A stretch of DNA of 28,370 bases from a virus, in the IMG/VR virus record IMGVR_UViG_3300031576_001281, positions 1 to 28,370 of that record. One strand, 5' to 3'. Position numbers and translations under genes: made by a program. Of this stretch, positions 18,109 through 23,218 are shown piece after piece (position 1 is the first letter of the stretch; every line of letters starts with the position of its first letter). The notes under the pieces are model-generated. The model was not told where the DNA came from. It was given only the letters and a program-made list of their open reading frames with translations, and ran no database searches.

Positions 18109-18538
18109 CAAGACCTCCATAAAGATAAAGGGGGTAAGGGTTGTGAACGAGATACTGTTTTTTCTTGGCATATTTTTCAAGCCAATGGGTCACATGACAC
18201 AAATGGTGCAATTTATCGCCAATCAATATTTTACCGAGACCAAAGCCACGAAAAGGTTTTTTGACATACGCATAGTGAAACACTTCAAGACCCTTCCAGC
18301 GCTGTGAGCACACCCAGCCGTAAAGATGGTTGTCGTCTTCTTTATCACAAGCAATCATCACCTCTGATTGTTTCAACAGACGGTCAACCAAAGCATGTTG
18401 ATTGGGGAAATATACAGCAGGCGGCACAGATTTAGCCATCTTGCTTTCTTCGCGATATGAATGCACCCAGGTGTGTGCAACAAAAGGGAAATCACCCTCG
18501 CGTGCTGGACGAATATTGACTGGCAGTTCAGTGGACAC
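18059..18538 (-). CDS. GNAT-like acetyltransferase-fold protein
   Basis: Translation most likely begins at the GTG at 18538 (159 residues), six bases after GGAGG inside the end of the DUF5681 gene. The chain begins with an IRPAREGDFPFVAHTW strand-helix typical of the GNAT N-terminus (~8-25). YAYVKKPFRGFGLGKILIGD (~85-105) contains an R-x-x-G-x-G acetyl-CoA pyrophosphate-binding motif A. It is followed by a helix and a C-terminal segment rich in Lys/Tyr. GNAT-like proteins of this type occur near phage packaging genes, with substrates unknown. Enzymatic activity is inferred from the fold signature only; a structural role is possible. Confidence 0.65.
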   Translation of the reverse strand: MSTELPVNIRPAREGDFPFVAHTWVHSYREESKMAKSVPPAVYFPNQHALVDRLLKQSEVMIACDKEDDNHLYGWVCSQRWKGLEVFHYAYVKKPFRGFGLGKILIGDKLHHLCHVTHWLEKYAKKKQYLVHNPYPLYLYGGLDDDKRSKTENTSECSA

Positions 18539-18929
18539 TTGAGTCCTCCAAGATAGCTTCAAGTGTGGTGCCTATTTCCTCGGCACGTTTCTTTGCATAC
18601 GCCAAAGCGCCAGGTATATGCGTAAGCAGTTCGTCGTCGGATAAATCTTCAACTGTTTTCATTTCAATTTTATCTGGTACTTTACCCCAGGCGCGTTCAA
18701 GGACCAACTCAGCTGCTTTTATCGCGGCGTGTTCATTGCTACTTGCCATGATTTTCTCCAGAGCCTTCAATGCTTGGGGAGTAAGCTCACGTGCCAGTTC
18801 TACGACTTCTGCATAGGCTTTAGGCCTGCCACCGGGATTACCTGATTGGCCTTTTTTAAAACGACGCCCCTCAGGCATTTTACGAGGCATCTTGCATGCC
18901 CCTGTTTTATCGCTGTTCTGAGCCATCAT
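18528..18929 (-). CDS. DUF5681-domain protein
   Basis: The protein has 133 residues with GAGGT ahead of an ATG-ATG start. Residues ~14-37 show RRFKKGQSGNPGGRPKAY, the signature of DUF5681, usually found in phage or prophage genes. The rest is helical with repeats of A, E and L (AVIKAAELVLERAWGKVPDK-like, ~60-80). Such proteins lie in packaging regions and have been suggested as terminase-associated, so it could serve as a small-terminase-like or DNA-binding partner. That role is not shown by the sequence. It overlaps the RusA gene stop and the GNAT start. Confidence 0.75.
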   Translation of the reverse strand: MMAQNSDKTGACKMPRKMPEGRRFKKGQSGNPGGRPKAYAEVVELARELTPQALKALEKIMASSNEHAAIKAAELVLERAWGKVPDKIEMKTVEDLSDDELLTHIPGALAYAKKRAEEIGTTLEAILEDSSVH

Positions 18930-19327
18930 GGTGTTACCTCAGTCAGTGTAATTTCAACCCGTGGATGCAATGGGTCAGAGAGACGCCTGCTGCCATCATG
19001 GCTAATAATGCATGAGTCATTTTCAATAACACCTGCTTTTTGTAACGCGTCTTGTGGAGCTTCGTAGAGATTACTTGCATCACAGCGTTGATTTTTGCCT
19101 TGGTAGCTGACAATTTTGGCGTTGAGCTTGGTTGTCTTGGGAATAGGTGGCTTGTTTTGCCACCTGGCTTTTAATTCAAGTACTGCCTTATCCTCCCAGC
19201 GTTTATACAAACGATTGGCAATTAAAAACAAACGGGAATTTCGCTTGCGCGCTATTTGCATGGAGTTCTTTTTGACCACAGGGCGTCCAGTGATAGTCAG
19301 CTCAATGGGGAATTTGATCTCTGCCAT
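18926..19327 (-). CDS. rusA: RusA-family Holliday junction resolvase
   Basis: The start is set at 19327 (133 residues), where TTGAGG precedes the ATG; an upstream TTG in frame overlaps ssb. RusA cleaves branched DNA produced by recombination or replication. Visible signatures are a basic, strand-rich N-terminus (GRPVVKKNSM, 15-24), RCDASNL (81-87, D83 probably metal-binding), QDAL (92-95, D93) and GVIENDSCI (99-107, D104). These D residues match the acidic metal-binding set of the family. It lies directly downstream of ssb with an 8-base gap and upstream of the DUF5681 gene, so it belongs to the replication/recombination part of the operon. Confidence 0.88.
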   Translation of the reverse strand: MAEIKFPIELTITGRPVVKKNSMQIARKRNSRLFLIANRLYKRWEDKAVLELKARWQNKPPIPKTTKLNAKIVSYQGKNQRCDASNLYEAPQDALQKAGVIENDSCIISHDGSRRLSDPLHPRVEITLTEVTP

Positions 19328-19335
19328 CGGGTGCC

Positions 19336-19755
19336 TCAAATCTTCTCCCAATCATCCACCGGCGGTAGCTCAGAATCGTAAGGTTCCTGTGTGTCTGTTT
19401 CTTTGTCCTTGGTTTGTGATTCGGCGCTGCTGAGAAACACCACCTCTCGTGCAACAACTTCAGTGATGTACCGCTCGGTTTTGTCTTTGTCTTGCCACTT
19501 ACGTGTTTGCAGATGACCTTCGACATATGCCTTGCGGCCTTTGCTCAAGTATTGCGCACAAAGTTCGGCAAGTTTTCCCCAAGCAGTGATGCGATGCCAT
19601 TCAGTACGTTCTTGGCTTTTGCCTTGTTTGTTTTTCCAGGATTCACTGGTTGCGATACTAAAATTACATACTGGTTGACCCATGCCGGTAAAGCGCAGCT
19701 CTGGGTCTTTGCCGAGATTACCAATTAGAATTACTTTGTTGATTGAACCAGCCAT
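19336..19755 (-). CDS. ssb: Single-stranded DNA-binding protein
   Basis: The protein has 139 residues. The OB fold spans ~1-108: INKVILIGNLGKDPELRFT at the N-terminus, aromatic W40, W53 and W59 in the strands that stack on DNA, and YLSKGRKAYVEGHLQTRKW in the middle. The C-terminal ~30 residues are acidic and flexible and end DDWEKI rather than the bacterial DDDIPF, so partner binding may differ. GGAGGT stands five bases before the ATG, and the start overlaps the preceding stop by one base. It coats single strands during phage replication and recombination. Confidence 0.95.
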   Translation of the reverse strand: MAGSINKVILIGNLGKDPELRFTGMGQPVCNFSIATSESWKNKQGKSQERTEWHRITAWGKLAELCAQYLSKGRKAYVEGHLQTRKWQDKDKTERYITEVVAREVVFLSSAESQTKDKETDTQEPYDSELPPVDDWEKI

Positions 19756-20225
19756 TATCTACCTCCATTTCCGATGGGATGTTTGTCTAACAATGCGAAC
19801 AATTCTTTGAAGCGTTTTAAGCCAATTTCTTGGGGTGTATATTCATCTGGCTGCAAACCAAGTTCTTGGCTTTCCCTGCGCCATTTTTCTGCAAGTTGCA
19901 TAAATGGATTATCAAAAGGCAGTTGTCTTAGATCAGGTAGAGCTTTTCGTCCCCGGTCTACGCCAGATATCACCTGATGTTTGTCTTTCTCACGAGCAAT
20001 CAACTTGCATAAATCCATCAGTTCACCGGCGGCAGGAAAGAACGTTGGATTTTGTGAAAGGCCTCTACTCATCGCGCGAAATACGACATCACGGTCAAAC
20101 TGTTTAAGTGCCGAAAAATAGGCTTCAGCAATCGTTTCAAATAGATTTGGTTCTGGTGGTTTTGGATAACATAACCGAAATGCCATGAAGCGCTCGAAAA
20201 AATCGGCTCTGTCTGCGCTAAGCAT
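19755..20225 (-). CDS. Probable helicase-loader-type replication protein
   Basis: This 156-residue helical protein begins MLSADRADFFERFMAFRLCY and contains FETIAEAYFSALKQFDRDVVFRAM, then a PTFFPAAGELMDLC helix and a basic/polar C-terminus. The N-terminal helix pattern 'F..rf......Y...~~~~~~a..~~..L..~d..~v..a~..~~....~FP' is typical of phage helicase loaders or co-initiators (for example the G39P-like group, by resemblance only). It lies directly after the initiator gene, overlapping it by eight bases, and before ssb, which fits a loader. The exact family is not established. Confidence 0.55.
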   Translation of the reverse strand: MLSADRADFFERFMAFRLCYPKPPEPNLFETIAEAYFSALKQFDRDVVFRAMSRGLSQNPTFFPAAGELMDLCKLIAREKDKHQVISGVDRGRKALPDLRQLPFDNPFMQLAEKWRRESQELGLQPDEYTPQEIGLKRFKELFALLDKHPIGNGGR

Positions 20226-21084
20226 TTAATTCTCCACGCATGAGCAGTGGTGCAGCGATGATGTCGTCATCATGGCCTCTTGATGAAAACCGCATGGCCG
20301 CAGCTGCCAACTCTGATTTAAATTTCCCAGGACCCTTTGGTTGAGTGGCGAGAGCTTTGAATCGTTCTACTTTGGAACTATCCCGTACAATCAACTCTAG
20401 AGAATCGTAGATTGCACCATCGTCGTTGTTGCCTTGATGAAAATCTGACCGGTGACAACCGTCAATAGCAAGCTTGAGGTCTTCGACTGATTTTCCCTCT
20501 TGCAAGCGGTCTCTGATTTTTGTCCATTCAGTGAGACGAGAGTTTGGATTTTTGTGACGATCAGGATGGTAAGTTTGGTAATGCAAAAAAACATCGAGGA
20601 TATTTTCGCGATAATTTTCTTTCTTATCTTTTCTCCTCTTATCTATTCTTATCTCTTCTTTTCTTATCTTATCTGGGACGGGACTGTCGTGTGACTGTCC
20701 CGGGACATTCTTGGGACAATTTGTCTTTTTTGATTTTGTTGTCTTTGGGCTTCTCTGGGCCCGTTTACGAAGAGTATCAGCGTAACTTCCTGTTCTTTTT
20801 TTCCATCCATGAATTAAAAAAACATCATTATGTTGATCAATGAAACCATGTTCAATACATGCGTTGATGAACTGTTTTGGAGCCCCTTTCCAGCGAATTA
20901 TTGTCTCAATTACATCTGTCTCAAGTTGTCCCAGGACACCGTTGGGACAATGTCGAATAGACCAACTCCATAATCTTGCAAGCAACCCAAAGACGATATT
21001 TTCATCTTCAACTCCAAGATTCTGGGCTAGTTTCATAATTTTAACATCATCGCAGAAAGTATCTTCTAATTTGCACCAAGACAT
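20218..21084 (-). CDS. Replication initiator-like protein with winged-helix N-terminus
   Basis: I take the ATG at 21084 (288 residues), seven bases after GAGGAG. Residues ~1-115 are a winged-helix-like domain (VKIMKLAQNLG, then LWSWSIRHCPNGVLG, FINACIEHGFID and FLIHGWKKRTGSYADTLRKR). Residues ~115-155 are a very basic Lys/Arg linker. Residues ~158-288 form a C-terminal domain (VFLHYQTYHPDRHKNPNSRL, then LKLAIDGCHRSDFHQGNNDD) of the kind found at the end of many phage replisome organisers. The protein is expected to bind the phage origin. The DNA coding the linker carries iteron-like repeats (20623-20719), as in phages whose origin lies inside the initiator gene. Confidence 0.75.
   Translation of the reverse strand: MSWCKLEDTFCDDVKIMKLAQNLGVEDENIVFGLLARLWSWSIRHCPNGVLGQLETDVIETIIRWKGAPKQFINACIEHGFIDQHNDVFLIHGWKKRTGSYADTLRKRAQRSPKTTKSKKTNCPKNVPGQSHDSPVPDKIRKEEIRIDKRRKDKKENYRENILDVFLHYQTYHPDRHKNPNSRLTEWTKIRDRLQEGKSVEDLKLAIDGCHRSDFHQGNNDDGAIYDSLELIVRDSSKVERFKALATQPKGPGKFKSELAAAAMRFSSRGHDDDIIAAPLLMRGELNA
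20623..20719. other. Candidate phage replication origin (iteron cluster inside initiator gene)
   Basis: Five copies of CTTATCT (AGATAAG on the minus strand) begin at 20623, 20638, 20648, 20663 and 20668, in an almost pure pyrimidine stretch of ~55 bases. Start distances are 15, 10, 15 and 5. Not all are multiples of three, so codon repetition does not explain them. Immediately beside them lie GGGAC-core elements at 20675, 20680, 20702 and 20713 and a perfect 12-bp palindrome TGTCCCGGGACA (20696-20707). The cluster codes for the linker of the initiator, the place where lambdoid phages carry their origin. Function inferred. Confidence 0.5.
20926..20950. repeat. Second TTGTCCCA / TGGGACAA inverted repeat in initiator gene
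   Basis: Eight-base arms TTGTCCCA (20926-20933) and TGGGACAA (20943-20950) flank nine bases. The same GGGACA/TGTCCC core occurs in the cluster at 20675-20718, about 230 bases away within the same gene. A site for the initiator or another phage DNA-binding protein is plausible. Confidence 0.4.
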
Positions 21085-21094
21085 GGCTTTCTCC

Positions 21095-21466
21095 TCACAT
21101 AGAACTGTTGCGATTTGCCAAATGATTTGCAGCTGCCTGTTTGATTTGCCGAAAACGGTTACTATATGAAGCTGCCTCTGGGTTATGTTCGAGCCAGTCA
21201 TGTAGCATTAAATTGTTGTCTTTATCGTGTTCAAGCAAACCACATGAAATCAAGTCGTCAACGAAATGATATTCAGGGCCTTCCCAATCAGCTGCCATTT
21301 CTATCTGAATTGAGGACATATTGCTGAAAACACCGTCAGGTTTATATCTGGCTGCATGGCTCCACAGAACCAGCAAAGAATAAACGCCTTCTTTGCCAGC
21401 CCGCCGTTTGAGCATCTGAATTTTGGGGTGCGTATTAAAGCCGGTTTTTACACGAAAATCATCCAT
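21095..21466 (-). CDS. Winged-helix replication-like protein, paralogue of next gene
   Basis: The protein has 123 residues with GGAGATAG ahead of the ATG at 21466. It contains HPKIQMLKRRAGKEGVYSLL, then LWSHAARYKPDGVFSNMSS, DWEGPEYHFVDDLISCGLLE and LMLHDWLEHNPEAASYSNRF. This order lines up residue by residue with the N-terminal domain of the following initiator gene (K-I-x-x-L, LWS, P-x-GV, W-x-G, F-x-x-x-x-I-x-x-G, L-x-x-H-x-W, Y-x-x-x-x-R). The gene thus encodes only the winged-helix domain, without the linker and C-terminal part. It could compete for, or cooperate at, the same sites. It overlaps the upstream HTH gene by eight bases and ends in TGAGGAG, part of the next ribosome site. Confidence 0.65.
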   Translation of the reverse strand: MDDFRVKTGFNTHPKIQMLKRRAGKEGVYSLLVLWSHAARYKPDGVFSNMSSIQIEMAADWEGPEYHFVDDLISCGLLEHDKDNNLMLHDWLEHNPEAASYSNRFRQIKQAAANHLANRNSSM

Positions 21467-21782
21467 GACATTCTATCTCCATTTCATGTCCAGTATTGGT
21501 GGACATGTCTGTGTTGGTTAAAATTGGTTGTCCATTATTTTCATGATGCTGATTGTTGTCACGCCACTTGATCCAATCGACAGGCAACACACGGCCATTT
21601 GTAACCATGGCGATTTCAAGCTGTGAGTTTCGTGACGGAAAAGATATGCCAGTAGCCCAACGACTTACATGACTTTGCCAAGAACGAAACCCTCTTCTTT
21701 GTGCCAAGTCCCTGGCAAATTGTGTTTGAGTCAGGTTTTGTTGGCTAAGGTAGACTGCAAGTGGGGTAGGTATACGTTTCAT
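21459..21782 (-). CDS. Cro-like HTH regulator (first gene of leftward operon)
   Basis: This 107-residue protein has an N-terminal helix-turn-helix: PLAVYLSQQNLTQTQFARDL, then a WQSHVSRWATGISFPSRNSQ recognition-helix region (~34-55) and a helix ending in PVDWIKW. This is the usual layout of small Cro/C1-type regulators, and the 'W' after the third helix is typical. The C-terminal ~35 residues are polar and unstructured. As the first gene of the leftward operon, opposite the XRE repressor gene, it is likely Cro. A leftward promoter (21794-21822) would start RNA only about five bases before its ATG. Confidence 0.7.
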   Translation of the reverse strand: MKRIPTPLAVYLSQQNLTQTQFARDLAQRRGFRSWQSHVSRWATGISFPSRNSQLEIAMVTNGRVLPVDWIKWRDNNQHHENNGQPILTNTDMSTNTGHEMEIECHG

Positions 21783-21793
21783 GGCTACAAAAT

Positions 21794-21822
21794 AATCTAT
21801 GAATTTAGTAATATACAGTCAA
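21794..21822 (-). promoter_or_regulatory. Leftward early promoter (PR-like)
   Basis: On the minus strand TTGACT (21822-21817) and TAGATT (21799-21794) are separated by exactly 17 bases. They match the consensus at five and four of six positions. The ATG of the Cro-like gene lies 11 bases further on, giving a very short leader. The -35 overlaps that of the opposing promoter. Confidence 0.55.
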
Positions 21823-21840
21823 GTATTATTTTCATATAAT
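21812..21840 (+). promoter_or_regulatory. Rightward promoter for the XRE repressor (PRM-like)
   Basis: A perfect TATAAT (21835-21840) has TATACA (four of six) 17 bases upstream (21812-21817). It faces the XRE gene with a leader of about 85 bases. The -35 shares a base with the leftward promoter's -35, so the two polymerases would compete. Confidence 0.45.
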
Positions 21841-21847
21841 AATGAAA
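21830..21847. promoter_or_regulatory. Operator-like dyad covering the TATAAT box
   Basis: TTTCATATAATAATGAAA is an 18-bp site with six-base arms and a six-base centre. It includes the rightward -10 box, so a bound repressor would block that promoter. A weaker dyad, TTAATGATTGATTAA (21848-21862), follows directly. Confidence 0.45.
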
Positions 21848-21933
21848 TTAATGATTGATTAAGCTATTGCGTCGAATATAACTAAAGTATTAAATAGTAC
21901 ATAAGTCATGTCTCTCTTGGGGTAACAATACGT

Positions 21934-22383
21934 ATGAATGAAGGTAACCAGCCAACGCCAGATTCAACCCATATTGGCGTACGTTTGCGTCAAATACGCG
22001 AGGAACGCGGAATTTCACAAAGTACCTTGGCTAAACAAAGTGGTTTGTCACAGGCTGCTATTTCACGCATAGAAGCCTGTGAAGTAAGCCCTAGTATTTC
22101 TACGGTACGTGATATTGAAAAAGCTTTGGGTGAACCCAAAGTGAATTTACTTGTCCCTGGTAATGGTCTTGTTGAGCATATGCTTCACGAGTCTTTAGAA
22201 ATATTCTTAAATTCGGCGCTTGGTAAAGCATTAAACCTCTCTCTGGAAGAAATAGATGAAATTCGCTCTCTGCGTTGGTTTACGCCACAGGACGAGCTCC
22301 CTGGTGAGCAAGAATGGCTCGATTTTATTCGGCTGCGGCGATTTATGCGCAAGCAGCGTCGGCAAGAACCAGCACAAATTTAA
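21934..22383 (+). CDS. XRE-family repressor (CI-like, no peptidase domain)
   Basis: The protein has 149 residues. Residues ~11-65 form a textbook helix-turn-helix: VRLRQIREERGISQSTLAKQ, then SGLSQAAISRIEACEVSPSI and a supporting helix. The C-terminal ~80 residues are helical, possibly for dimerisation. There is no LexA/CI-type Ser-Lys peptidase domain, so induction probably does not use RecA-driven self-cleavage; an antirepressor is encoded nearby instead. The ATG at 21934 has a weak ribosome site (TTGGGG, too far). The stop overlaps the convergent small gene's stop within a TTAA. Confidence 0.85.
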   Translation: MNEGNQPTPDSTHIGVRLRQIREERGISQSTLAKQSGLSQAAISRIEACEVSPSISTVRDIEKALGEPKVNLLVPGNGLVEHMLHESLEIFLNSALGKALNLSLEEIDEIRSLRWFTPQDELPGEQEWLDFIRLRRFMRKQRRQEPAQI

Positions 22384-22613
22384 TGCAGCTGTGCGTTTTC
22401 TGCTGCGAGAAATCTTTTGGTACATTCAAACACATATTTGTTTTCTGACCACGATCCCCGGTCGATTATCATTATAATTTTAGAACATACCAAAACAAAT
22501 CCTGGTTGAATACTGCCATAGGGTGGTAGAATTTGTAGCTCATATTCGTCATAGTTGACTGATACTTCATCGTTATTTTCTGTTTTACGTTTAGGATTTA
22601 ATAAATATTTCAT
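22380..22613 (-). CDS. Small hypothetical protein in the switch region
   Basis: The start is uncertain. The ATG at 22613 gives 77 residues and one at 22637 gives 85; neither has a strong ribosome site. The product has SVNYDEYELQILPPYG and a FVLVCSKIIMIID strand pair and no recognisable family. It is convergent with the XRE gene and divergent from the antirepressor operon. A weak minus-strand promoter-like pair is seen just upstream. The frame is open and free of shadows from a real gene on the other strand, so it is probably real. Confidence 0.45.
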   Translation of the reverse strand: MKYLLNPKRKTENNDEVSVNYDEYELQILPPYGSIQPGFVLVCSKIIMIIDRGSWSENKYVFECTKRFLAAENAQLH

Positions 22614-22620
22614 GGTAGTC

Positions 22621-22679
22621 ACTGAACAAAAGTTCATTCGATCTAGAGTAATCTTGAATAGAGATCAAGACTGAACAAT
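22621..22679. repeat. Repeat cluster between the small gene and antirepressor operon
   Basis: A nine-base direct repeat ACTGAACAA occurs at 22621-22629 and 22670-22678. Between them lie TGAAC-AAAA-GTTCA (22623-22636) and TCTTGA-N7-TCAAGA (22652-22670). These small dyads resemble operator half-sites, but the region is AT-rich and the arms are short. Confidence 0.35.
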
Positions 22680-22721
22680 GAAAAAAATTTAGTTAATTAT
22701 TAAAAAAGTTATCAAATACGA

Positions 22722-22750
22722 TTGACGAATAATAACTATTTTCATATAAT
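22722..22750 (+). promoter_or_regulatory. Strong promoter of the antirepressor operon
   Basis: TTGACG (22722-22727) and a perfect TATAAT (22745-22750) are separated by 17 bases: five of six and six of six, with ideal spacing. The ATG at 22760 is only nine bases beyond the -10 box, so the transcript should be nearly leaderless. The last 14 bases of this promoter (TATTTTCATATAAT) also occur at 21827-21840. Confidence 0.7.
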
Positions 22751-22759
22751 TAAACTTCT

Positions 22760-23218
22760 ATGGATGAATTAGTCTCCAAAAACATTGCTTCCGCGTGGGG
22801 CGCTATAACGATTATCGATAAGTATCGCGCACTTACAGTTCGTATTTGCACAGATGAAGATGGTAAGCCGACCCAAGGCGATTTGGAGCAATACTCATAC
22901 CTCTGGAAATTACTCCAAGGTGCCGATCCAATTTTACTGCGAAAGTTTCGAGTCTATCACAAGAATAATCCCCACATATACGAACAATTCAAAGAACTTT
23001 CGTTGGCAATGTTTCGTTCAGGACGTCAGCATTACAGTGCCTGGTGTGTCATTAACAAAATCAGATGGGACTATGACTTAAAGGTCCAGGGCAAAGACAA
23101 GTTCAAAATATCGAACGGCTACATCGCATTCTTTGCACGTATGCTCATTGCTGAGCACCCGGAGATCGATGGTTTTTTTCAACTCAAGAAGCTTGGAGGC
23201 AACCATGACACAAAATAG
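22760..23218 (+). CDS. Conserved-looking phage protein of unknown function
   Basis: This 152-residue, largely helical protein begins MDELVSKNIASAWGAITIID. The central YHKNNPHIYEQFKELSLAMF and YSAWCVINKIRWDYDLKVQG, then ISNGYIAFFARMLIAEHPEI, recall a widespread family of small phage proteins with an 'NP.vY..F', an 'IRW' and a 'YaR....P....ff' motif. I know of no assigned function. It has no ribosome site and should be translated from a nearly leaderless mRNA. Its last 14 bases overlap the antirepressor start, so it is the first gene of that operon. Confidence 0.7.
   Translation: MDELVSKNIASAWGAITIIDKYRALTVRICTDEDGKPTQGDLEQYSYLWKLLQGADPILLRKFRVYHKNNPHIYEQFKELSLAMFRSGRQHYSAWCVINKIRWDYDLKVQGKDKFKISNGYIAFFARMLIAEHPEIDGFFQLKKLGGNHDTK

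Noticed and set aside
18059-18562. Longer GNAT-like start at 18562
   Set aside because: It needs a TTG codon; the GTG at 18538 has GGAGG at ideal spacing.
21861-22760. CRISPR-like array or toxin-antitoxin pair in the switch region
   Set aside because: Repeats are too short and irregular for an array, and neither neighbour of the XRE gene resembles a toxin.
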